This document shows positions 53,506-62,507 of a stretch of 64,000 nt of DNA, piece after piece. The notes under the pieces were generated by a model. The model made no database searches and had not been told where the DNA came from. It saw nothing but the letters and a program-made list of their open reading frames with translations. Both the position numbers and the translations under genes were made by a program. Source of the stretch: Cupriavidus respiraculi. GTDB taxonomy: Bacteria > Pseudomonadota > Gammaproteobacteria > Burkholderiales > Burkholderiaceae. The stretch is taken from NCBI RefSeq assembly GCF_914271545.1, contig NZ_CAJZAH010000001.1, positions 310,001-374,000 of the forward strand, given 5' to 3'. Numbering within the stretch: position 1 is the stretch's first letter; the number at the start of each line of letters is the position of its first letter.

Positions 53506-54489
53506 ATGTTCGTTCGCTTCATGACCCGCCATGCTCGCGCCGCCCTGGGTTTGGCGCTGACCTTCGCAGCGCTGTCCGCAACCGCGGCGCAAGTCGTCAA
53601 TATCGGCGTGCAGCCCGCCACGCAACCGATCTATATCGCCAAGGCGGCTGGCTATCTGGCGCCGCTCGAGGCCAAGTACAACGTGAAGTTCGCCTTCCAC
53701 AGCTTCCCGTACGGCGCTCCGGAGAACCAGGCCATGGCGGCCGGCAGCCTGGACCTGGCTTCGGCCGGTATGGGCCCGGCGGTGGTCGCGGCGGCGCGGC
53801 TGCCGGCCAAGCTGCTCGGCATCACCATCCTGGAGCAGACCGCGATCGTCGTGCCCAGCGATTCGAAGGTGCGCACCATCGCCGATCTGAAAGGCAAGCG
53901 CATCGCCTACCCGGGCGAAGGCTCGCAGCAATACCCGCTGCTGCTGAACGCGCTGCAGAAGGCCGGCCTGAAGGCGTCCGACGTGGAACTGTTCAAGACC
54001 TCCGGCTCGCAGGTCGGCACGCTGGTGGAGCAACGTAGCGTGGACGCCGGTATTACCTGGGACCCGCACATCTCCAAGGCCCTTGCCGGCGGCAAGACCC
54101 GCGTGTTGTTGAAGGCCGAAAAGATCCTGCCTCTGAAGGGCGGACATTACGTCGGCGACGGCTTCTACGGGCGGACGGCGTTCATCGATGCGCATCCCGA
54201 ACTGGTGCGCGACGTCATGGCGGCGCAGATCCGCGCGATCAAGCTGATCAACAACGAACCGCATAAGGCCGTGGAAATGTGGGCCAAGGAGATCGGCTTC
54301 CCGCCGAAGGTCATCGAATATTCGCTCAAGGAAGGCATCTCGGTGTATTCCACGGATATCGTGCCCGACGCCGACACCATGAAGGTCTACGCCTCGTTCC
54401 TGAAGCAGGCCGGCATCCTGCAGGATGGCGACGAGCCGAAGCTCGCCCCCGAACCCGCGCGCCAGGCGCTGGCGATCGAGAAGCCCTGA
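53506..54489 (+). CDS. ABC transporter periplasmic binding protein, NitT/TauT (SsuA-like) family
   Basis: A 327-residue periplasmic receptor. The signal peptide ends near residue 27 (ATAAQ). The mature protein begins VVNIGVQPATQPIYIAKAAGYLAPLEAKYN, and the family pattern continues with GSLDLASAGMGPAVVAAA and VPSDSKVRTIADLKGKRIAYPGEGS. Such proteins bind sulfonates, taurine, nitrate, pyrimidine precursors or aromatic acids. AGGAG precedes ATG 53506. A 282-bp gap upstream separates it from the cupin gene, and the permease and ATPase genes follow at once, so this is the first gene of the transporter operon. Confidence 0.93.
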   Translation: MFVRFMTRHARAALGLALTFAALSATAAQVVNIGVQPATQPIYIAKAAGYLAPLEAKYNVKFAFHSFPYGAPENQAMAAGSLDLASAGMGPAVVAAARLPAKLLGITILEQTAIVVPSDSKVRTIADLKGKRIAYPGEGSQQYPLLLNALQKAGLKASDVELFKTSGSQVGTLVEQRSVDAGITWDPHISKALAGGKTRVLLKAEKILPLKGGHYVGDGFYGRTAFIDAHPELVRDVMAAQIRAIKLINNEPHKAVEMWAKEIGFPPKVIEYSLKEGISVYSTDIVPDADTMKVYASFLKQAGILQDGDEPKLAPEPARQALAIEKP

Positions 54490-54515
54490 TGCGCCGACCT
54501 CCAAAGGAGAAGCCG

Positions 54516-55283
54516 ATGGTTGCGCTTTCCCGGTCGGTGGCAAGCCGTGTATTTCCCTATCTGGCCGCGATGATTTCCGTCGTGTTGGTATGGAAGTTCG
54601 TCGTGGTGCTGACTCAACCCAGTCCTGCGGTTCTGCCGTCGCCGGAGCTGACCGCCCAAACGCTGTACGGGCTGTTCTCGTCCGGCACGATCTTCCGCGA
54701 CATCGGGGCCAGCCTCGGGCGCGTGCTCACGGCCTGGCTGCTGGCGGCATGCGTCGCCATTCCGCTCGGGCTGCTGCAGGGCACGCGGCCGCGGCTTGCA
54801 CGCGTGGTGGAGCCGGTGGTGGAACTGTTCCGGCCCATCTCGCCGCTTGCATGGATCCCGATGGCGATCCTGTGGTTCGGCATCGGCGAAGCGGGCAAGG
54901 TGTTCATCATCTTCATCGCCACGTTTTTTCCGATCCTGCTCAATACGGTGTCCGGCGTCAAAGCCGTCGATCCCGTGCTGGTGCGCGCCGGCCGCGTGCT
55001 GGGCTGCAATTCGGACGCCCGCCTGTTCTGGCAGGTGGTTCTGCCCGCGGCAATGCCCACGATCCTGGTGGGCCTGCGCATTTCGTTCGGGATCGGCTGG
55101 GCCGCGATCATCGCCGCCGAACTCGTGGCGGCCAACAAGGGCCTGGGCTATCTGATCGCCAACGGCATGGAGATCCTGCGCTCCGACCAGGTGCTGGCAG
55201 GCATGGTGATCATCGCGCTGCTGGGCATCCTGATCGACAGCGGCTTTCGCATGCTCGGCCATCGGCTGGGCCACAAGGAGTAG
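54516..55283 (+). CDS. ABC transporter permease, NitT/TauT family
   Basis: A 255-residue inner-membrane permease with about six helices and the conserved EAA loop near residue 160 (AGRVLGCNSDARLFWQVVLPAAMPTILVGLR), which docks on the ATPase. I chose ATG 54516, with AAAGGAG at ideal spacing, over the ATG at 54489 that overlaps the upstream stop. Typical upstream segments are ASLGRVLTAWLLAACVAIPLGL and RPISPLAWIPMAILWFGIGEAGK. It is part of the four-gene transport and amidase operon. Confidence 0.94.
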   Translation: MVALSRSVASRVFPYLAAMISVVLVWKFVVVLTQPSPAVLPSPELTAQTLYGLFSSGTIFRDIGASLGRVLTAWLLAACVAIPLGLLQGTRPRLARVVEPVVELFRPISPLAWIPMAILWFGIGEAGKVFIIFIATFFPILLNTVSGVKAVDPVLVRAGRVLGCNSDARLFWQVVLPAAMPTILVGLRISFGIGWAAIIAAELVAANKGLGYLIANGMEILRSDQVLAGMVIIALLGILIDSGFRMLGHRLGHKE

Positions 55284-55287
55284 AACG

Positions 55288-56106
55288 ATGGACCAGGCTG
55301 TGTCCACCGCGTCCCGTGTGGGCGTGGCGATCAACAACGTATCCAAGCTGTACCAGACGCGCGCCGGGGACGCCGTGGAAGCGCTTCGCCCCGTATCGCT
55401 GGACATTGCCGGCGGCGAGTTCGTCGCGCTGATCGGCCCGTCGGGCTGCGGCAAAAGTACGCTGCTCAACATCGTGGCCGGCTTCGAGGCGCCGAGCGCC
55501 GGGTCCGTCCATGTCGATGGCGAGAAGGTCGTGCGCCCGGACATGCGGCGCGGCATGGTGTTCCAGCAATATGCGTTGTTCCCATGGCTCAACATCCGCG
55601 ACAATATCGCCTTCGGGCTGCGTCAGAAAGGGATGCCGCGCAGGGAGCGCGAGGCGGTGGCCAACCGGTATCTCCAGCTTGTCGGGCTCGGCGAATTCGG
55701 CGACGCGCGGCCCGATGCGCTGTCGGGCGGCATGAAGCAGCGCGTGGCGCTGGCGCGCGTGTTCGCCACGGAACCGAGCACCATCCTGATGGACGAGCCG
55801 TTCGGAGCGCTCGATGCGCTCACGCGGGGCTTCCTTCAGCAGGAGCTGCTGCGGATCTGGCGCGAGCACCGAAAGACCGTGCTGCTGGTTACCCATTCCG
55901 TGCAGGAGGCGCTTTATCTGGCGACGCGCGTGGTGGTGATGACAAGCCGGCCCGGGCGCATCAAGCTGGACCAGCGCGTGGACCTGCCTTATCCGCGCAG
56001 CCTCGCGACGCCCGGCTTTCGCGAACTGGAAACTGCGATTCTCGCCGCCCTCGACGACGAGCTGCGCAAGACGTATGGAACCGCACCCGCGATGGTGTCG
56101 GACTGA
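55288..56106 (+). CDS. ABC transporter ATPase, NitT/TauT family
   Basis: A 272-residue ATPase. Walker A is GPSGCGKSTLL (about residues 51-61), the Q-loop MVFQQYALFPW, the signature LSGGMKQRVALAR, Walker B TILMDEPFGALD and the switch histidine in LLVTHSVQEAL. It is separated from the permease gene by 4 bp and from the amidase gene by 7 bp. It energises import of the operon substrate. Confidence 0.95.
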   Translation: MDQAVSTASRVGVAINNVSKLYQTRAGDAVEALRPVSLDIAGGEFVALIGPSGCGKSTLLNIVAGFEAPSAGSVHVDGEKVVRPDMRRGMVFQQYALFPWLNIRDNIAFGLRQKGMPRREREAVANRYLQLVGLGEFGDARPDALSGGMKQRVALARVFATEPSTILMDEPFGALDALTRGFLQQELLRIWREHRKTVLLVTHSVQEALYLATRVVVMTSRPGRIKLDQRVDLPYPRSLATPGFRELETAILAALDDELRKTYGTAPAMVSD

Positions 56107-56113
56107 TATCGAC

Positions 56114-57373
56114 ATGGCTTTCCCCACTTTGTCTACGCCTGGCAGCGTGCAGCAGCATATCGCCGCGGCAATGGCGCACGTGCGCGAACGCGACCAGGCG
56201 TTGCACGCCTTTATCGAACTCGATGAGCCAGGTGCCATGCAACGCGCCCGTGCGCTCGATGGCTTGCCGCAGTCCGGGCACGGGCGCCTTCATGGCATGC
56301 CGGTCGCCATCAAGGAAGTCATCGATGTGGCGGGCCGGCTGTGCGCCTGGGGCTCGCCGTTGCATGCGGGACGCCGGCCCGCCGACGACGCGCCGCTGGT
56401 GCGGCGCCTGATCGATGCGGGCGCGGTTCCGATCGGCATTACCGCGTCCACCGAGTATGCGTTGGCAGCCGCGGCGGCGACCGTCCATCCGCGCGATGCG
56501 CGGCGCTCGCCCGGGGCATCGTCCAGCGGATCGGCCGCGGCTGTCGGCGCGGGCATGGTGCCGGTGGCGTTGGGCACGCAGACCATCGGCTCGATCATCC
56601 GTCCCGCCGCATATTGCGGCGTGGTCGGCTTCAAGCCGAGCTACGGCCGCTATCCGACCGACGGCATGTTGTGCCTGTCGAAGCAGCTCGACCACGCTGG
56701 CGTGCTCGCGGCGAGCGTCGCGCACGTGATCGCGGTGGACCCCATCCTGGCCGGCGACGACCGCACGGCGTCCATCGAGCAGACGCCACGGCTGCGCGTG
56801 GTCCGGCCCTGGTTCGAGGAGACGATGGCGGAGGCCGTGTCGGTGGCGCTCGACACCTTCCACGAATCGCTGCGCCGGGCGGGCTTCGGCCTCGACGAAC
56901 TGGTCATCGATGCCGATGTCGCAGCTGCCGAGGCCGCATTGACGGATACGCTGCTGACGTTCGAGCTGGCGCGGCGCCATGGCGCGACGTTGCATGGCGC
57001 CCCCGACAAGGTGTCCGCCGAGCTGCGCGCGATGCTGGCCAGGGGCGAGGCGGTGAGCGAGTCGCGCTTTGGCGAAGCGGTGGCGCAGCAGGCCGCGTTT
57101 TCCGGGCGCCTGGACGCGATGCTGGGGCCCGGCGAGTTCGCGCTGGCACCGGCCACCGTCGGACTCGCACCACTGCTGGCGGAGGGATCCGGCTCGCGCG
57201 CACCGCAGCGGCTGTGGACGCTGGCCGGCATGCCCGCCATCACGCTGCCGGTGGGCGAGCATGGCGGCCTGCCCGTGGGAGTCCAGCTGATCGGCCGCAT
57301 TGGCGAAGACGCCGCGCTGCTGCGGGCCGCCGCACGCATCGAAGCCGTCGTCAATGGGCGTGCCGATGTCTAG
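56114..57373 (+). CDS. Amidase signature family hydrolase
   Basis: A 419-residue amidase with the Ser-cisSer-Lys triad: Lys67 (MPVAIKEVIDVAG), cis-Ser near 136 (SPGASSSGSAAAVGAG) and nucleophile Ser160 in GTQTIGSIIRPA. The usual TGGS before the nucleophile is TIGS here. Family members hydrolyse diverse amides, ureides or aryl amides to acid plus ammonia. It begins 7 bp after the ATPase gene and overlaps the TauE gene, so it is the catabolic enzyme of the transport operon. The imported solute is therefore probably an amide or is converted to one. The exact substrate is not predictable. Confidence 0.92.
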   Translation: MAFPTLSTPGSVQQHIAAAMAHVRERDQALHAFIELDEPGAMQRARALDGLPQSGHGRLHGMPVAIKEVIDVAGRLCAWGSPLHAGRRPADDAPLVRRLIDAGAVPIGITASTEYALAAAAATVHPRDARRSPGASSSGSAAAVGAGMVPVALGTQTIGSIIRPAAYCGVVGFKPSYGRYPTDGMLCLSKQLDHAGVLAASVAHVIAVDPILAGDDRTASIEQTPRLRVVRPWFEETMAEAVSVALDTFHESLRRAGFGLDELVIDADVAAAEAALTDTLLTFELARRHGATLHGAPDKVSAELRAMLARGEAVSESRFGEAVAQQAAFSGRLDAMLGPGEFALAPATVGLAPLLAEGSGSRAPQRLWTLAGMPAITLPVGEHGGLPVGVQLIGRIGEDAALLRAAARIEAVVNGRADV

Positions 57374-58109
57374 CACCGCGCTGCTGCCGCTGGCCGCGAC
57401 CACGGCCATCGTGTTCTCGGGCACGCTGGTCCGCGCGGTATCGGGCCTCGGTTTTTCCCTGGTGGCGGTGCCGTTGCTCTCGCTTATCTGGACACCGGCG
57501 CAGGCCGTCGCCATCGCCGTCGTCTTTCAGACGCTGAGCACGCTTCCCATCGTGGCCGGCGACTATCGGCTGCTGGACTGGCGTCTGCTCGCGCGCATCT
57601 GCGCCGGCGGCGTGGTCGGCATGCTGCCCGGTCTTGCGCTGCTGCAATGGCTGCCGGACGACGCCATGCGTGTCGCGCTGGCGGGCATTCTGTTGCTGTC
57701 GATCGCGGTAATCGTGGCCGGCCGCCGCCTGGTCCGCACGATGACGCCCGGGCGGCTCACGCTGGTCGGCATCTGCGCGGGCCTGGGGCAGGGGATGGCC
57801 GGCGTCGCCGGACCGCCGCTGATGTCCGGCCTGCTGGCGATGCCCGACCTCGGGCCGCGCGTCATCCGGCTGACGGCGGCTACGGTATTCCTGATTCTCG
57901 GCGCCGTCTCCGTCGCCGCCCTCGGCATGCATCGTTCGCTCGGGGTCATGACGGCAGGCGAATACGCGACTGCCGGCACCGGCATGCTGGCGGGGCACCT
58001 CGCCGGAGAGAGGTTGTTCGCCCGGGCGGGGGCGTCGGGCTTTCGCCGCTACGTGCTGGTGGTAATGGTTGCGTCGGCATTGCTGACGCTGGTGCCGCTA
58101 TGGCAATAG
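57366..58109 (+). CDS. TauE/SafE (TSUP) family membrane transporter
   Basis: A 247-residue membrane protein with about eight helices, typical of the sulfite/organosulfur exporter family (GTLVRAVSGLGFSLVAVPLLSLIW near residue 20; GLGQGMAGVAGPPLMSGLLAM near 140). Members export sulfite, sulfonates or small carboxylates. ATG 57366 overlaps the amidase stop by 8 bp, so translation is coupled. An export or anion-release role for the amidase operon is inferred. A NitT/TauT-type ABC system with a TSUP protein hints at a sulfur-containing substrate, but that is weak. Confidence 0.9.
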   Translation: MSSTALLPLAATTAIVFSGTLVRAVSGLGFSLVAVPLLSLIWTPAQAVAIAVVFQTLSTLPIVAGDYRLLDWRLLARICAGGVVGMLPGLALLQWLPDDAMRVALAGILLLSIAVIVAGRRLVRTMTPGRLTLVGICAGLGQGMAGVAGPPLMSGLLAMPDLGPRVIRLTAATVFLILGAVSVAALGMHRSLGVMTAGEYATAGTGMLAGHLAGERLFARAGASGFRRYVLVVMVASALLTLVPLWQ

Positions 58110-58120
58110 ACTCCCTCGCG

Positions 58121-58924
58121 ATGAACACGGACATCAGTAATGGCGATCTGGACCGGGTCCGTACGACCGGATCCGCATTGGAAAAGGCGGTGGGCATCCT
58201 CGAGGCGCTTGCCGAGCAGGTACGCGCGCTGAGCGTGAGCGAACTCGCGGAGCTGACCTCGATGCCGAAGCAGACCGTGCATCGCGTGGTCCGCCAGCTC
58301 GAGGAACTCAACCTCGTCGCGCGCGAGGCCGGTACCGACCGCTATGTGTTCGGCGGGCGGCTGCGGCAGATCGGCGTGGCCGCGCTGTCGGCGCAGCGGC
58401 AAACGCTCGCCACGCGGCAGATCCTCGCCGAGCTGGTCGCACAGATCGGAGAGACCTGCAATATCGGCGTGCTCGACGGGCCAGAGGTGCTCTATGTCGA
58501 CCGCGTGGAATGCCACTGGCCGCTGCGCGTGCAACTGCGTCCCGGCAGCCGCGTGCCTTCGCATTGCACAGCCATCGGCAAGCTGTTGCTGGCGCATCTT
58601 CCCGGGGCGCAACGCCGGCAATTGCTTCCGCAACTGGAGCTGACCGGATACACGCCCAACACGCTCGTCACCGTGCCCGATCTGGAGGCCGCGTTGGCCG
58701 ACATCCGGGGGCAGGGCTACGCGATCAACCGCGAAGAAGATTCGCTCGGCCTGAACGCGCTGGCCGTACCGGTGCGCGACGCGGGGGGCAAGGTGCTGGC
58801 GGGACTCGCGGTCCATGCGCCCACCGCGCGCCTGCCGCTTGCCGACATGCTCGCACGGCGGCCGCTGCTGGAAGCCGCCGCGGCGAAGGCCGCGGAGGTG
58901 CTGTTCTCCGCCTCCGCCGGATGA
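58121..58924 (+). CDS. IclR-family transcriptional regulator
   Basis: A 267-residue regulator with an N-terminal winged helix (ALEKAVGILEALAEQVRALSVSELAELTSMPKQTVHRVVRQLEEL) and a C-terminal GAF-like effector domain (SHCTAIGKLLLAHLPG near 145; EDSLGLNALAVPVRDAGGKVLAGLAVHAP near 210). ATG 58121 is used. ATG 58100, overlapping the TauE stop, is also possible and would add seven residues. It is last in the ABC-amidase-TauE operon and most likely represses or activates it. Confidence 0.93.
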   Translation: MNTDISNGDLDRVRTTGSALEKAVGILEALAEQVRALSVSELAELTSMPKQTVHRVVRQLEELNLVAREAGTDRYVFGGRLRQIGVAALSAQRQTLATRQILAELVAQIGETCNIGVLDGPEVLYVDRVECHWPLRVQLRPGSRVPSHCTAIGKLLLAHLPGAQRRQLLPQLELTGYTPNTLVTVPDLEAALADIRGQGYAINREEDSLGLNALAVPVRDAGGKVLAGLAVHAPTARLPLADMLARRPLLEAAAAKAAEVLFSASAG

Positions 58925-59062
58925 CGGTTCCTTTGCGGCATGGGAGGCAGCGCTGTTCCGGAGCGGTCTCCATGATCCTGCCTCAGGCATTTGCGGGGTA
59001 CTAATCGCGCGCAGCGGCCGCATGACGCCGCAACGGGTGACGCGCTCGGACGGACCCGCGCC

Positions 59063-59359
59063 TCAGAGGCAGCAAACGCCGTCGAGATAGGCCTTGCGCC
59101 AGCGCGTGATCCGCACTTGCTCGAACAGCGCCGCCCGATAGAACGGATCCGCTTCGATCAGCGCCTGCGCGGCCTCGCGTGTGTCCACATCGACGATATA
59201 GACGCCGCCGCCGGCATCGCTGCCATCGTCGTTGAGCTTGGCGCCGCAGGCCAGCAGCAGCGACTTGTTGGCTTCGAGAAAATCCAGGTGCGCGGGCCGG
59301 TTGGCCTTGCGGACGTGCTGGTGGTCGGGCTTGTCGAAGGTCTCGATGAGGTACGGCAC
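59063..59359 (-). CDS. YciI-like protein
   Basis: A 98-residue protein of the YciI/YCII fold: PYLIETFDKPDHQHVRKANRPAHLDFLEANKSLLLACG, then GGGVYIVDVDTREAAQALIEADPFYRAALFEQV, with the conserved His-Asp pair (HLDFL) and the D-P-F-Y end motif. Function is unclear; members have been linked to small-molecule lyase or hydrolase chemistry. The start at GTG 59359 has AAGGAG 6 bp upstream. The C-terminus carries an unusual Cys-Cys pair (DGVCCL). Confidence 0.9.
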   Translation of the reverse strand: MPYLIETFDKPDHQHVRKANRPAHLDFLEANKSLLLACGAKLNDDGSDAGGGVYIVDVDTREAAQALIEADPFYRAALFEQVRITRWRKAYLDGVCCL

Positions 59360-59708
59360 GGCGTCTCCTTCCTTTGTCGTTGGTTGGCGGCAGCCATCAA
59401 GGTGGCGCGGGGAGGCGCACCTGGACCGTCAGACCTGCGCGTGCCAGGAGAGCAGGGCCGGGACAGGTCGGTTGGCCGGCCATACCGACATCATGATCGA
59501 GAACATGCCGATGCGGGAAGGGGAGGGCCACGACGAACAGGGTGCTGCGATCGCTATGTCGCCATCGCAGGGGGCAAATGGATGGCGCCGGCCGCCGCGA
59601 TGGCGCGCGGCGTGCCGGCCCAGCCGGTCGGGATGGAGCCGTCGGAATTACATCGCCTGTAAGAACGACGCGCCGCCGTACGGCCTTACATCGTCAGCAT
59701 CCTGGTCG
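59360..59708. other. 349-bp region without a supported gene
   Basis: Short open frames exist on the plus strand (for example one ending at 59662 with YVAIAGGKWMAP), but none has a ribosome site or a recognisable family. A hairpin with GTAAG/CTTAC outer arms and a 10-bp inner palindrome GCCGTACGGC lies at 59659-59689, just past the end of the minus-strand PRC-barrel gene, and may be its terminator. Confidence 0.45.
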
Positions 59709-60146
59709 TCATAGCGGCCCGGCGCTGCCGACCCAGTACGGCTGGCGTTCCCAGTACTGATGCAGTTGCGTACCCCATTGCGAGTCCGCCATGCGCGGCC
59801 ATTGGTCCTTGTTGAAGCCTGGCGCGGCCTTGATCCGCTCGGCGGTCAGTCCGAGGCGGAAGCAGTTCTCGTCGGTATCCATGACGAGCGCATTCCACGG
59901 GATGGCATGCAGCGTGTCCCCGATGCCCAGAAAGCCACCGGTGGTCAGAACGGCATAGGCAATGCGGCCGTGCGGCACGTCCAGCATGATTTCGCTGATC
60001 TCGCCGACATGCTCGCCGTCCGACGAGTAGACCTTCGTGTCTTCCAGGCTCGAGGCCGCCATCACTTCGGGGCCAGGGCCTTCTCCGACACCTGAACCTA
60101 CGATATTCGCGCCGCCTTGATTGGTGCCGGGTTGGGAGGAATTCAT
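59709..60146 (-). CDS. PRC-barrel domain protein
   Basis: A 145-residue protein with a central PRC-barrel: SLEDTKVYSSDGEHVGEISEIMLDVPHGRIAYAVLTTGGFLG, then HAIPWNALVMDTDENCFRLGLTAERIKAAPGF, the pattern seen in stress-related PRC proteins of soil bacteria. The N-terminal 28 residues are Gly/Ser-rich and disordered. The C-terminus is aromatic (HQYWERQPYW). AAGGAGACGGTA precedes ATG 60146. It is probably a general-stress protein, but the function is not established. Confidence 0.9.
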   Translation of the reverse strand: MNSSQPGTNQGGANIVGSGVGEGPGPEVMAASSLEDTKVYSSDGEHVGEISEIMLDVPHGRIAYAVLTTGGFLGIGDTLHAIPWNALVMDTDENCFRLGLTAERIKAAPGFNKDQWPRMADSQWGTQLHQYWERQPYWVGSAGPL

Positions 60147-60253
60147 TACCGTCTCCTTGGTGTGTTGGCAGGAATACGGTTAGCCGCAACGACCATGCCA
60201 TCCCGCTGCAGTGCCCGCCGGTACGGAGCAGGCCGTGCATGGAAGCCGACATG

Positions 60254-62503
60254 TCATGGCTCGCCCGGGGACACCTCCACCAGGCAGCTCATCGCATTCG
60301 GTCCCTGGGTCAGGTCCGACGTGCCGATATCCAGTGTCAGCGTATTGGCTGCTCCAGCGCGGTCGATGCCGTTGGCGTCGGGATCGTACCAGGCACCGGT
60401 GGCGATCATCGCCACGCCGCGCGCCACGCCGTCGCTGACCGCCAGGCCGGCCGCGATGGCGCCGCGCGCGTTGTGCACGCGCACCCGCATGCCGGCATGC
60501 AGGCCGCGGGCGGCCGCGTCGGCCGGATGCAAGGTGATGCGCTCCGCGCCGGCCACCTTGCCCGACTGCGCCAGCGGCGCCGGGTCGAGCTGGCTATGCA
60601 GCCGGTCGGCCGGCTGTACCGATACGAGATGCAGCGGATGGCGCCGGGCCTCCGGGGCGCCCAGCCATTCGGCCGGAGGCTGCCAGTTCGGATGCGTGCC
60701 GCAATCGTCGGACAGGCGGCCGAGTGTGGCGCTGGACAGCTCGATGCGGCCGCTCGGTGTGCGCAGTGGATGCGAGCCGGGATCACGGCGGAAATCGTCG
60801 AACAGCACGAAGTCCTCGGAGGGCGATGGCAGCGCGACATGGCCGGCGCGCCAGAACGCGTCGAACGCGGGCAGCTCGATGCCTGCGCGCGCCTGGGCCT
60901 CGCGGCAGCGTGCGTAGATGGTCGCGATCCAGTCGCGCTCGCCGCGATTCTCGGTAAACGCCTCGCGATAGCCGAGCCGGTCGGAGAGCTCCGTGAAGAT
61001 GTCGAGGTCGCTGCGCGTCCGGTGCAGCGGCGCGATGGCCTGGTGCATGGCCAGCACATAGCGGTCGCGCGACGAGCCGCCGATATCGTTGCGTTCGAGC
61101 GATGTGGTCACCGGCAGCACGATGTCCGCATGGCGCGCGGTGGCGGTCCAGTAGATGTCCTGCACGATCACGGTCTGCGGACGCGCCCATGCTTCGCGCA
61201 GCCGCGTCAGCTGCTGATGGTGGTGGAACGGATTGCCGCCGGCCCAGTGGACCAGCTTGATGTCCGGATAGTGGCGCGTCTCGCCCTTGAACCGGTATGC
61301 CGTGCCAGGGTTCAGCAGCATGTCCGACAGGCGCGCGCACGGAATGTCGAGGTTCGCCGGATTGCGGCCGACCGGCATTTCCGGACCCGGTGTGGCCACG
61401 CGGGGATTGCCCACGCCATTCATCGAGCCATGCCCGAAGCCGAAGCCGCCGCCGGGCAGGCCGATCTGTCCCAGCATGGCCGCCAGGGCGATGGCCATCC
61501 AGTACGGTTGCTCGCCACGATGCTGGCGCTGCACGGCGAAGGAGCAGGTGAGATAGCTGCGCTTACCTGCCAGTTGCGCTGCAAGCCGTTGGATGCGTTC
61601 GGCCGGAATGCCGCAAATCGCGGCTGCCCAGGCGGCCGTCTTCGGCACGTCGTCGGGCCGGCCCTGCAGATAGGCTTCCAGTTCGGCCCATCCGCTGCAG
61701 TGCGACTCGAGGAACGCCGTGTCGTGCGCATTCGCGCGGGTCAGTTCGTAGGCCAGCGCCAGCATCAGGGCCACATCCGTGCCGGGCCGGATCGGTATCC
61801 ATTCGGCCCCGAGGAAGGCCGGGCAATCGTCGCGCGTGGGGCTGATGTTGATCACCGTGGCGCCGCTGGCGGCGAGCTTGCGCAGCCAGTATTCCTGCGT
61901 GTGTTCCGCCGCGCCGCCCGACGATACCTGGCCATTCTTCAGTGCCAGCCCGCCGAACGCGACGAAGACCTCGGTATTTGCAATGAGGCTCGGCCATGCG
62001 GTGACGCGGCCCGTCAGCGGCCGGTCGGTGCCGATCACATGCGGCAGCAGGAACTGCGCGGTGCCCCAGCTGTAGTTGCCAACCTGATCGACGCAACCGC
62101 CGCCCGCGAAATGAAAGCGCCGGATCAGCGAGCGGGCGTGGTGCAGCCGACCGGCCGAAGACCACCCATAGGAGCCGCCGAATACGCCCGCCGCCCCATG
62201 CCGGTCCCGCACCCGGCGGATTTCGCCGGCGACGAGCTCCATGGCCGTGTCCCACGAAACCTCGACGAAGTCGTCCCGGCCCCGCGCACGGCCATCGCTC
62301 GCCTCGCGCTGCGCCAGCCAGCCACGCCGGACCATGGGCGTGCGGATGCGCGTGGGCGAGTAGACCATCGGCACGATGGCCTCCAGCAGGGGCGACGGAT
62401 AGGGATCGGCGGCAAAGGGCTCGCAGCGGACCAGCCTGCCATCGTCGACGACGGCGGTGAAGGCGCCCCAGTGCGCCAGTTGAGGGTAACGGCGGACTGT
62501 CAC
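60254..62503 (-). CDS. Molybdopterin oxidoreductase, biotin/DMSO sulfoxide reductase family
   Basis: A 749-residue molybdopterin guanine dinucleotide enzyme of the BisC/TorA/DMSO reductase group. The Mo ligand region GGSYGWSSAGRLHHARSLI (about residues 109-127) carries the serine ligand. GNYSWGTAQFLLPHVIG, HWAGGNPFHHHQQL and the C-terminal dinucleotide-binding domain (ERITLHPADAAARGLHAGMRV) are typical. There is no iron-sulfur cysteine motif and no Tat signal, so a cytoplasmic sulfoxide or N-oxide reductase like BisC is likely. GTG 62503 lies 4 bp after the Bug receptor stop, in the same operon. Confidence 0.92.
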   Translation of the reverse strand: MTVRRYPQLAHWGAFTAVVDDGRLVRCEPFAADPYPSPLLEAIVPMVYSPTRIRTPMVRRGWLAQREASDGRARGRDDFVEVSWDTAMELVAGEIRRVRDRHGAAGVFGGSYGWSSAGRLHHARSLIRRFHFAGGGCVDQVGNYSWGTAQFLLPHVIGTDRPLTGRVTAWPSLIANTEVFVAFGGLALKNGQVSSGGAAEHTQEYWLRKLAASGATVINISPTRDDCPAFLGAEWIPIRPGTDVALMLALAYELTRANAHDTAFLESHCSGWAELEAYLQGRPDDVPKTAAWAAAICGIPAERIQRLAAQLAGKRSYLTCSFAVQRQHRGEQPYWMAIALAAMLGQIGLPGGGFGFGHGSMNGVGNPRVATPGPEMPVGRNPANLDIPCARLSDMLLNPGTAYRFKGETRHYPDIKLVHWAGGNPFHHHQQLTRLREAWARPQTVIVQDIYWTATARHADIVLPVTTSLERNDIGGSSRDRYVLAMHQAIAPLHRTRSDLDIFTELSDRLGYREAFTENRGERDWIATIYARCREAQARAGIELPAFDAFWRAGHVALPSPSEDFVLFDDFRRDPGSHPLRTPSGRIELSSATLGRLSDDCGTHPNWQPPAEWLGAPEARRHPLHLVSVQPADRLHSQLDPAPLAQSGKVAGAERITLHPADAAARGLHAGMRVRVHNARGAIAAGLAVSDGVARGVAMIATGAWYDPDANGIDRAGAANTLTLDIGTSDLTQGPNAMSCLVEVSPGEP

Positions 62504-62507
62504 GGCC

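Noticed and set aside
59360-59708. Small gene on the plus strand ending at 59662
   Set aside because: No ribosome site, no recognisable family, and the open frames are of the length expected by chance at this GC content.
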